This document shows, piece by piece, positions 1-8,980 of a stretch of DNA of 64,000 bases (position 1 is the stretch's first letter; the number at the start of each line of letters is the position of its first letter). The stretch covers positions 13,597,413-13,661,412 of the forward strand of contig CM065320.1 of assembly GCA_033032175.1 (NCBI GenBank). Reading direction: 5' to 3'. The notes beneath the pieces are model-generated. The model ran no database searches. It saw only the letters and a program-made list of their open reading frames with translations, and had not been told where the DNA came from. The position numbers were made by a program, and so were the translations under genes. The DNA is from Saturnia japonica. Lineage: Eukaryota > Arthropoda > Insecta > Lepidoptera > Saturniidae.

Positions 1-3000
1 CAAATAACATCTTAAGGCTTGAGATATCCAAGCTATTCGTATCTGCACGTGGTGTAGCCTATTGAGCAACGAACGAAGAAATGGCGACAATGGGGTGCTA
101 GCCGGGTTGTAAGTGTACAGCATGACTAACAAGTTCACGACCGTATTATGGTGGAAAGCCCATCATAGTAATCCACTTATACGCATCACATTTGTGGACT
201 ATATTATGTTTAGTTATTATTTACCCATGCCGTCATGGTAGTGACAACTGTTGTTGATCTATCGTTGTTCGGTATTGTCGGCACTGTTTTTGGATTGTTG
301 TACTGTTTACCAAACGGGCAGAGTTCAGTTACGTTGCAGTGCTACTAAAAATCGGAATCTTTCTTATGCTCCGAACTTGTAGCCAGAATTATTTTTACAT
401 CTGCGGGCACTTGGGCCGCACTCTTTAAAGTTTTCATTTTTCATTAAAGTAGTTTACAGTTAAAAAACAAAATACATGAAGCCAGAATTTGGAGGTTAGT
501 TAAAGGATTACGGAATATCAAATCATGTCATGTCACGTCATGGTAAACTCTCTAAATTGTTCAAAAACAAAAGAAGTAATGATCAAACAAAGAACCGTGC
601 TGTCGTTGGTCCCGATCACCATATACCAGTAGGTACATATATAGTAAAAAATCGTATCGTTTATACTTCGCTTCGGTATAAAATAAATCACTTATTTGGC
701 GGTTAATCTCGGGTTTGATAATTAATAGGTACCTACCTCACCTATTAACATTACAACCCAAGAAGATTTGTCGACCTCGGCGCGTCATATATCAATTAAA
801 AAATAATTAAATTCCACTCAAATCATATACGTATTTATAAGCATTACGTCAAGATATTCTAAGGCGGGACTGACTAAAATAAAACAAAAGACAATGTCCT
901 GTCAAACAATTAATGCTACATTCACGAATATTACAATCATGTCCTCAAAATAACTACATAATTATACGTCATATATATGAAAAATAATAAAATAAAAAAC
1001 TATGAAAAAACATTGAATAAAACTTAAAAAATAACTCAGTGTTAGTACTAGATGGTATCTATTTCGCCGTTAGAAGGAAACGTACACCCAGAAGTTTGGA
1101 CGCATTGCCACGACCCGCGTCTTCCTTGAAAAGACTTGACATTCGGGCTCCACGAACTCAGGGCTTTACCCCAAATGGCAAAAATATGTAGCCCCTAACT
1201 TTGAAATATTTGCAGATGTCGGCTCTACATGACATTTAATTTAGTTCGTTAATTTAATTGCTTTAATAATTGTCAAGGTAACATAAACTTTTATAAAATA
1301 CAATAACGTGTGCAACAGTGTAAAAAGTCAATTGGTTGTAAAAACGAATCACAAGATATCTTGTGTGCAGTTCTAAGTAAATATTACATTATTAAAATTA
1401 TATAGGTACATTTGCTTAGTTTTTGTGGCAGTATGCAAAAGGAGTCAGTGGTTTGAGCAGCGTCCTGGAAACTTCTTCAGATCCTAACGTAGCCACACCA
1501 CAATACTTTTTAAATAAATTCTTAAGCCAGTGCCTTCCCTCAGCCTCAGCCGTGTAATGACCATGCGGCACTATGACCCACCCTCAAATTAACTGTCACT
1601 CAAGGTGCCATGACAACAAGGGGGTTCAAGGTCGGCACCGCTCTAGTGATATGCATGGTAAAACGTCCATAGGCTACGGTAGCTGCTTACCATCAGATGG
1701 GCCGTATGCTTGTTTGCCATCTTAGTTCTATAAAACAGACAACTATGCTCGGTTTTGTTCTCCGAATAATAGTAATTTAGTCGTCTGCTAGAAAGCCAAA
1801 TTCACTGACATACTTCTAAAGACCAGAAAGTTGTAGAGGTAGGTATATCTGTCAGAGTACCTACAACTGATGGGGTAGAACGTAGACGAGTTTTAAAATT
1901 AACACGGTGATTTAGTTTTTGGATGATGGGTCAACCCAAACTAGATAAAGGGACAATCTATAAAAAAACAGCTGAAAACTATTAGTCACGAGGGCTTGAA
2001 GATTGAACAAAGTACCGCGATTGCGAGAGTGTGGACCCAATAGCGGTTCAAAAGAAACCTGGTAGTGGATGAAAGTGTTTTTGTGTTTCGTGACTATGTG
2101 GTTAAAAAAAACCTGCCTAGAAAAGGTACGCATAGAGATATACCTGCAAATAAATGCTTTTCAACTTTAGGATTATAATGAACCAGTTCAGCAGTAAAAC
2201 AAAACTAGCTTTATGCATTTTTGACGTGATAACTTATTATGTTAGGGTAAACCGCTTCGTAACGTAACGCGTTACGTCGTCACTCTGTCTGGCTTTCCTT
2301 CTCCATTGAGTGTTCTAATGTACATATTCAAGAATTGTAACTAAGGATAATAGTAAATTATGGTACAAGTGTGTAATGTTGATGATTACCGCTGAGGCGC
2401 CATTGAGACCCGAGCCGTTAGGTGAGGCCGTGAGGGTCTTAAGAGAGCCGAGGACGGTAATCACCAATACACACGTGTATCATACGACGTTTTTCAACAC
2501 ACTTGTGAAGAAAATAATAATAAAAAATCATTTTTCCTTGGAGTTTTCAGGTAGTAAACTTTGCATAACGTTAAGGGCTTCACATCTTATATCGGGCGGT
2601 GTACAACATAAATAATTTTTATTTAAAGGAATGAGGTTTCTTTAGTCTATGGCCGATCGCCATTGTTAGATGCGCGCCAAACTGATTAATTTTTCCCGCC
2701 ATAGCAAAAAAAAATTCATAACTCGTTGTCACTGTTGAAATTTTAGTTATTTATTAATTAAAATGTCTACAAGTACTAGTTATGAAGAAAATGATTTATG
2801 TTGTACACCGCCCGATATAAGTTGTGAAGCCCTTAACGTTATGCAAAGTTTACTACCTGAAAACTCCAAAGAAAAATGATTTTTTATTATTATTTTCTTC
2901 ACAAGTGTGTTGAAAAACGTCGTATGATACACGTGTGTATTGGTGATTACCGTCCTCGGCTCTCTTAAGACCCTCACGGCCTCACCTGACGGCTCGGGTC

Positions 3001-5829
3001 TCAATGGCGCCTCAGCGGTAATCATCAACATTACACACTTGTACCATAATGTATCATTATAATCAATAAAAGATTTTATTAATATATTTATTAATATACA
3101 TATAGTTTAAGTAATAGCCTAAGCTTTTCTCAAGTTAAACAATTTCAATATTAAATAGTTCAACTTAGATTAGTTTAAGTTATCACTTCTATCTAGCGTC
3201 CCGAGAGGCAAAGTTTTTTTTTTAAATAACTTCCAATCATCCCTTCAAATAACTACAGCCAAATAGAACTGTCAATATAACTATTCCCACTACGTGAGAA
3301 ACAATTTAACTTACTCCGAACACCTTCACTACAGGTTCCGTCTTATCGAAATTACATGAAACAAATATTCTATAGCGTTTTCATTCCCACGGAGTAAAAT
3401 GACATTTCACGTGTTGCTAGTTTATTGTATTTTAAAATAGCGATGTCACTAATCGAAACTAACCGTAAAACAGTACTTACCTATCGATAAGTTTTTCTAT
3501 AAATAAGACATTTTTTAACAAAAAGAAAACCAACTTAAATTATTTTGAAGAGTTACCTCGTATATCTTCAAAGTTGACGGTCACAATACCAATGAAATTA
3601 AAATGGAACCATCCTTGTGGTATCACCTATCCAACAGAAAAAGAACCAACCAAATCGGTTCATTAATGAAGAAGTTATATCTGAACACATCCATAAAAAT
3701 AAATATACATTCGAATTTATTATCCTCCCATCTTTTGTTTTAGTCAGTTAAAAAACATGTACACTCCAAATGTGAATGATGGAGGAAAGAGGGGAAAAAT
3801 CACGTCTCCTATGGGTCAACCGGAGCGTTATTTTTTAGTTTTCTTTTTTTTGTATTTTTTCGTCGTAATATTAATTATATAACGATAATAGGGAATTATC
3901 GGGTATATTGAATAACACACAATATTTCTATTAATAAATAAGAAACCCTCAATTCAATATTTAAAATCTATACCTAATTGTATCATAAAATATAAGTTAG
4001 CACAACAATACAAAAATAAATGTGTCAACATTATTTTCAAATTTGACATTAGTGATTGTCAATTTACTACGTGAGATTAAAAAACGCAGTACATATACAC
4101 AGTTTATCAACTCCTGCTAGTATATTTCTATTAGGTACTTTTAATTAAGAAAAGCTTAGTCATGTCGTGTGAGTTAGATGTGCCATCAGATTTTTGGGAG
4201 CTCGCATACATTTACTCATTTAAATTTGATACTATTGTCTGACGGTGAAGGTGAAGTGAGGAAATCCGAACGCTTGGGAAATGTTCTTGTAGAGTACCGT
4301 ACCTACGTGAGAAAAATATAGAACAGTGTCGATACGTAACGAGCTGATGTGGTGGTTAGGCTGGTACCTTCTTCGGGCAGAGACCTTTTTCCAGCAGTGC
4401 GATACTTGAAGGCTGGCATTATTGTTATTTTATTACTACAAAATATAACGAAACGTATTATATTTATATACCTATACATAAGAAAAATTAGAGCAAAATG
4501 TGAAGACTAAGATTTTCAATTGCTTTCAACGTTGAATATATAAATCGTACACGTTTTTCAATCGAATAGATCGAATAGTGGACCAGAGTAATTGATTGTT
4601 TTTTTTTATTTCTCTTTTTTAGTTATACCGAATGGATATTATTGAATGTACATAGTAGCTATCATGTCATCTTTTGTACAATATCCTAAAATGAAATGTA
4701 AATAAACATGATAGATTATAATCTAAAAATATATTTACTGACGATATGTTATTGACGTCGAAATGCGCACACACTTCCTTAAAAATAATGTTCTTAATAA
4801 GACTGGAATCTCATATGATTGCTAATTTACATATTATATATATACTAATGTCAAAGCGTAAACGGTATACACGAGAAGTCTGTACGAATACATAGATAAG
4901 CGATAGAATAAGTAATGTAGTAGTAATTGTAATGATAGTTTTGTTTTGTAAGGCTTAAATACAATGATATCATAAAGCGTAGAGCGACATGCGAAGGGTT
5001 GAAGATTGTGATCACTGACTCGCACAAATAGCATTGCAACTCCTTAAAAAAGCAAAGAGACATTAATCAATACTTAATTAGCCATACATTTAAAAGGGCA
5101 ACTGACTGACATATCAACGCACGCAAACATAGAATTTTACACTGTAGTTGAGTACTAAGGAAGGATTTTTGGAAATTCAAACTCTATGGAAAAAGGGATG
5201 AAAGTTTGTATGATAAATCCCTAGTTTTTGGAAATTGGTATTTATCAATTCAGTTAGAATGGAATATAAAACATATAACGGGACATAACTTAACTATGTT
5301 GCGAGCGAAGCTGCGGGAAAACCGCTAGTGAATATATAAATTTAAAAAATACTTACTCTTCAAGGCCCATCTCTTATTCAAAATCAACCCGTCGAGGAAT
5401 TTATATCCTTGCTCCCTGCAAACATCTTCCTTAACAGATGCCACTGCACTTGTTAATGATAGTAAATCGCTAGCAAGCACTAACGAAGATGCGTAATCAG
5501 GTGATTCTTCTATCACACGAATTTTCGGGCTCTCCTTACCGTCGATACCTTCGTACGAATTGTAAGACGGTTTATTAACATCCACTAAATGTTTTGGTGA
5601 TTCTGTTTTATTTGCAATGAACTTCTCAATTATTTCTTTATCTATGCCTAATTTTCTCAGCTGTTTTTGTTAATAATTGTAAATCTCGGGTGTCTAACGT
5701 TTTGTTTGATTCTAAAAGTGGCCCGAGGCGACGTAGCACGGCATTATTTGTTTTATTATTACTACTGTTTTGACCGAAAACAGTTACGAAACCGCACGCA
5801 ATCGTAAGGAAAACTCCGGCGGACAGCAT
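1..5829 (-). CDS. Gene B: NRF-6-like acyltransferase, 5'-terminal part only (exon 1 plus part of intron 1)
   Basis: Only exon 1 (5829 to 5357) is in the window. The rest of the gene must lie before position 1, because no NRF exon 2 (the 'DATAKxPSGIL' block) could be found on the minus strand of 1-5356. Family knowledge: these are multi-pass membrane proteins with an extracellular NRF domain followed by an acyltransferase-3 domain; C. elegans NRF-6 and Drosophila Drop-dead are relatives, and the substrate is unknown. B lies 2.6 kb downstream of gene A on the same strand, so the two look like tandem duplicates. A one-base frameshift sits in exon 1, so this copy is either a pseudogene or carries a sequence error. 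Confidence 0.75.
40..350. repeat. Dispersed repeat, family I
   Basis: Shares blocks with 10880-11160, such as 'gcactgtttttggattgt' followed by 'ctactaaaaat', a 'cacgtggtg' start and 'catcatagt'. A weaker relative lies at 47040-47290. No coding capacity. Probably a non-autonomous element or LINE tail. Confidence 0.5.
351..1600. other. Gene B intron 1, no recognised feature
   Basis: AT-rich non-coding sequence without a convincing ORF, RNA gene or terminal repeat. Confidence 0.5.
1605..1740 (+). repeat. Dispersed repeat, family A (3' part)
   Basis: Contains the family A block 'ggtcggcaccgctctagtga' and the end block 'gatgggccgtatgcttg' with 'tttgccatcttagttctataaaa'. The same end block occurs at 16080-16135, 38260-38330 and, inverted, near 52700. 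It looks like the 3' tail of a retroelement. Confidence 0.6.
2357..2613 (+). repeat. Foldback left arm
   Basis: 257-bp arm, reverse complement of 2794-3050 with about three differences (near 2420, 2537 and 2587). Apparent reading frames through it are mirror images of those in the other arm. Confidence 0.9.
2794..3050 (-). repeat. Foldback right arm
   Basis: Inverted partner of 2357-2613. Its inner portion, read on the plus strand together with the spacer, opens a short reading frame from the ATG at 2763 that ends at a stop near 2879. Confidence 0.9.
3515..3700 (-). repeat. Dispersed repeat, family E
   Basis: Minus-strand copy of a sequence with 'aaccgatttggttggttc'-like core and 'gttggttttctttttgttaa' end. 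Other copies: 9870-10060 (+), 54520-54690 (-), 57500-57705 (+). All are short, non-coding and similar in length. The common boundary 'ttaaaaa' suggests a retroelement tail. Confidence 0.6.
4240..4435 (+). repeat. Probable retroelement tail
   Basis: Carries the widespread lepidopteran block 'cagcagtgcgatacttgaag' preceded by 'cttcgggcagagacc'. Non-coding. Assigned from general familiarity with such tails rather than from a second copy in this window. Confidence 0.4.
5085..5332 (-). repeat. Dispersed repeat, family F
   Basis: Ends 'gcgagcgaagctgcgggaaa' plus 'accgctagt' only some 20 bp from the gene B exon 1 donor. A related sequence with 'tttgtatgagaaatacctac' and 'gcgaagctgtgggc' lies at 8015-8313. 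Short relatives of the terminus occur at 19725-19755 and 51797-51830. Confidence 0.55.
5357..5829 (-). CDS. Gene B exon 1 (signal peptide and start of NRF domain; frameshifted)
   Basis: The ATG at 5829 opens a signal peptide (MLSAGVFLTIACGFVTVFGQ) followed by an Asn-rich segment. About residue 54 the frame is lost at a run of five A (T5 on the + strand, 5664-5668); the original frame stops soon after. The next frame then continues to 'KRWALK', the conserved end of NRF exon 1, and a GTAAGT donor (5351-5356). The exon is 473 nt. Without the one extra base its length leaves phase 1, exactly the phase of the equivalent exon in genes A and C. No splice donor/acceptor pair explains the frame change, so a single-base insertion (real or sequencing error) is the simplest reading. 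Confidence 0.78.
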
Positions 5830-5868
5830 GGTGATCGACGCGTGCGCACAAGGCGCTCTTAAACACGG

Positions 5869-5873
5869 ACTGA
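5869..5873 (-). promoter_or_regulatory. Possible initiator (TCAGT) of gene B
   Basis: The arthropod initiator core TCAGT lies 40 nt upstream of the gene B ATG on the minus strand. The position suits a short 5' UTR. It is a 5-base match only. Confidence 0.3.
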
Positions 5874-6049
5874 GTAAAAACCTATGAAGCCTTTTGCCTT
5901 ACCGCAAATATCAATCCTATCATAAATATACAACTTCCTCCTTACTAAAACCCTAAACCATTATTCATTTTTAGTCACGTCATTATCAACACCTTAATTT
6001 AAACTGACTATACATTATATAATAATATCAGGGTGACCGAGATTTGATA

Positions 6050-6170
6050 AAAAGCACCTATCTAGGTATACTTGGAATGTTAAACATTACCTAAATACAA
6101 AGTTTCATCCAAATCGTTGGAGCCGTTTCCAAGAAACCAATTACATATATATATATATATATATACAAGA
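6050..6170 (+). repeat. Short dispersed repeat ending in (TA)n
   Basis: 'aaagtttcatccaaatcgtt' and 'gagaaaccaattacatatat' are repeated with small changes at 59740-59800. The copy here ends in a run of about ten TA units (6145-6165), typical of a retroelement tail expanded as a microsatellite. Confidence 0.55.
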
Positions 6171-6261
6171 ATTGCTCACTTAATATAATAAGATAGGTTT
6201 TATAGAGCAATTATAAAAACGAAACAACTGTGTGTAACATGAAATCAAATTTAAAAAATAT

Positions 6262-6600
6262 CTTTATAAATTTAGGCCCTACGATGGCATATAAGAACGT
6301 CAAAACAATACCACTGGTTCGTAAAAAATCCCAGTCAAAGAAAGAATCGGCAAGAAACTCGATCGTGTATATCTTATTTTTTCTAACTATACAAAACTAT
6401 TAATATAATACATTAATATATAACAATATCATATATTAATAGTAACCGTATTATTTGAATGATTTACTGGTTGCATAGAGAGGGAGTCACTTCCAGACGT
6501 CGCTATCATTCTACCACACACACCACCATCTAATAAAGTATTGACAGTAAAACTCTCTTGACATGGTCCTTAAACTTGTCCGGCAAATCAGTAATGTAAA
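6262..6600 (-). mobile_element. Jockey-like LINE 3'-end remnant
   Basis: Matches, inverted, the end of the LINE remnant at 46030-46770: 'agagagggagtcacttccag' with 'cgtcgctatcatt', and 'gacatggtccttaaacttg'. It covers the last codons of the reverse-transcriptase ORF and the 3' UTR. The reading frame is broken. Confidence 0.65.
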
Positions 6601-8014
6601 CTATTATGTACGTACAAATTTTTTGTTTAGGTTAACCATTTTAATAAGTCTAAAACACGGTAAGGCAAATTTATGTCTATATCTAGTATTAAAACTGTAC
6701 TGGTCTTTGACAAAGTATAGCTTGTCAAAGTTTTTACGAGCATGCATTAAGCTATCAAGGGTATATTGGAAGGGCAAAGATAAAAATATCTTAATATTAA
6801 ATTCCTGGAATTTGTTCTTTAGTGATTCGCGAGGTTGAGATCTCGTTGATAGGTTGTAGATGGCTCGAATCGTCCGCTTTAGTTATATAAATATGGTATT
6901 TACCTTAAACCTAAAACCACTTATTTGCGCTACCTTCATCCCATTCTCAATTCTCAACTTATATAGCAATATAAATATTCATTTTTCCTTTAACTCCCCT
7001 TTTTCTAAAACAAAACATGATAAATTACATCTATAGTAGAAATAAAATTTCCAAAGAAAGTAAAATTTTATTTCGAGCTAACTATTCCAGTATTTAATAT
7101 CTCAACCATAGTGTCATCTCTTACGTTCATAGAAACCTTCTTCAAGAAAAGACACTTTGATCTACCAATTTTCATTGTAATCGAATTATAATATTACATT
7201 CGTTAACATAATTACAATTTATCATGTTGCAAAAATGTGCAGTCTAGTGCTAAAACATGTCTGGTTCGCATCTATGTAATAAAACAGGTTGCGTGCAACA
7301 CTACTGTTAAAAAAACTCTTTAATTGTACGTTTTAAAAATCATGTATTATATTTACCTTGTCTCTGGCATTATTACTGGTGACTATATAAATCAACGATA
7401 TTGCGTAATATGTGAAATTCTAGAATCGTTGAAATAAAAGTCTTTGAATATCAATTTATTAACTCATTAGGTATATTTGATCGATGAAGGTGTATACTTT
7501 GTGGAAATACTTCTTAAACAGTTTATTTGGAATTTATTTGCTACTTCCGTCTGATGCTAATTTAGTTTCAAGTAGCAGAAAGACGCAACATCTATTAAAT
7601 CAGAACCAGGTGAAAGTTACAAACTAATATCAGACAAACTATTCATTAGATAGATATTTAATTTTAAATGAGTTTATTTTTATGTTAATCCTGATTCATC
7701 GCCGCTAATAAGGATAGAAATATTATTTTTTTGGAAGGTGTTGATTTTGTACCGTAGCATCTTTAAAGAAGAGTTTTCTAGAAATTCAACCCTCACGGTT
7801 ATGAAACTGAGTATTAAAGTTTTTTAATGGAATATAATATTTTTCGGTTTAGATTTATTTGAAACTTGATATTTGTGCACTTCGACATAATTAATAATAT
7901 AATATTTATTAAAGAAGTTACATACAGTACATCTGTATAGGTTCACTGGACCAGGATAAAAAAACCGTATAATATCGGCGTTTTTTTCCTTAAACCTCTA
8001 AGATTATTTAGATC

Positions 8015-8313
8015 ATAAAAAGTTTGTATGAGAAATACCTACTATTTTTATTTCAGTTATATTGTATGCGGCCTGTTGCAGAGTCAATTCCAACATCAGT
8101 CTGGTAATTTCTATTAAATTTTAAATATGATATACACTTTATTGACTGCTATTTATCGGCAGATTTTTCACATAAATTAGGTACAATGTTCACACAATCT
8201 ATTAATTTGTATACGAACAACAGATATAACAACGTGTAAATTTAATTAAAATAAAAAATAATACAAATCTAATATAGTAGTCTATCCGAGCGAAGCTGTG
8301 GGCAGAAAGCTAG
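8015..8313 (-). repeat. Dispersed repeat, family F
   Basis: Second copy of the element at 5085-5332, sharing the start 'aagtttgtatga' and the 'gcgaagctgtgggcagaaag' terminus. Lies just downstream of gene A. Confidence 0.45.
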
Positions 8314-8413
8314 TCTTAATATTAAGCAGCCACATTTATGAAATAGTCTCACAGAAATAATCATTGCACAATTAACCATGAGAAATAAAAATAACATTGG
8401 AAATTATTATTAA

Positions 8414-8419
8414 TTTATT
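8414..8419 (-). terminator. Candidate poly(A) signal of gene A
   Basis: AATAAA on the minus strand, 18 bases beyond the gene A stop codon. It is close to the stop, but no stronger site stands out nearby. In such AT-rich sequence one chance match is expected. Confidence 0.4.
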
Positions 8420-8437
8420 TTTTTATAATCCTTATAA

Positions 8438-8980
8438 TTATCTCGAATACCGTAAATATTGAGCACCGTTTCGACCGTTCGCCGTCCATTCCCATTCGTC
8501 GAGATCATTGTCTTCTTCCCGTGAATAGGATCTAGGTTCATTCTCTCTGTCACTCCACGATTCTTCGTCACCATGCTCTTCGATAATCACCAAATCGTCG
8601 TCCAAGTGATTTTGATACTCTTCCTCACCTATATCGTCTTCATTTTCCTCTTCCTCTAATATGCCTTCAAGAATATCACTCCTATCACGTTGCGCTTCAT
8701 ATTCAATTTCTACCTCAGGGATTTCCGATAAAACTTCTCTATGAACTAAAATCTTTTGTATCGGTCTGGCTTGTTGTGTTTCTTTTTCTTCTCTTAATAT
8801 TTTTTTTACATCTTTTTGAGGCTTATTTTTATTTTGACTATCTAACTTTAGTGGTTTATCATCAGTGATCTCGGTTTTTGATTGAAATAAAAATTTCGGA
8901 AGAGATTGCATTGGTATAATTAAAGTTATAGTAATAATTGTTGATAATAAAATTATTGCTGATAATTCTTCAACATCGAA
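8438..8980 (-). CDS. Gene A exon 12: last membrane segment and acidic tail
   Basis: 543 nt including the stop. Begins 'FDVEELSAIILLSTIITITL', the last membrane segment, then a hydrophilic tail of about 150 residues with long E/D runs ('LEGILEEEENEDDIGEEEYQ'). The acidic tail echoes the charged N-terminal region. Acceptor 'tatatttcag', phase 0. Confidence 0.92.
   Translation of the reverse strand, partial: FDVEELSAIILLSTIITITLIIPMQSLPKFLFQSKTEITDDKPLKLDSQNKNKPQKDVKKILREEKETQQARPIQKILVHREVLSEIPEVEIEYEAQRDRSDILEGILEEEENEDDIGEEEYQNHLDDDLVIIEEHGDEESWSDRENEPRSYSREEDNDLDEWEWTANGRNGAQYLRYSR

Larger units (their letters stand above)
2357..3050. mobile_element. Foldback (long inverted repeat) element
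   Basis: Two arms of equal length (257 bp) in inverted orientation, 2357-2613 and 2794-3050, flank a 180-bp spacer. By eye I count only about three mismatches between the arms. They start with 'attatggtacaagtgtgtaa' and are GC-richer than the surroundings. No transposase is encoded. No clear target duplication was found. It would fold into a very stable hairpin. Most likely a foldback/MITE-type non-autonomous transposon. Confidence 0.88.
5874..8413. other. A/B intergenic region (2.6 kb)
   Basis: Separates the 3' end of gene A from the 5' end of gene B. It holds a shared motif block with a (TA)n run at about 6050-6170, a Jockey-like LINE 3' remnant on the minus strand at about 6262-6600, and a family F copy at 8015-8313. 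The rest (about 6850-8010) is AT-rich with nothing recognised. Confidence 0.6.

Noticed and set aside
2376..3031. Two nearly identical 80-codon frames on opposite strands
   Set aside because: They are the same sequence read in the two arms of the foldback; no family resemblance and no sign of a gene.
6563..6838. 91-codon plus-strand frame
   Set aside because: It starts inside the antisense strand of a Jockey-like LINE remnant and has no conserved motif.
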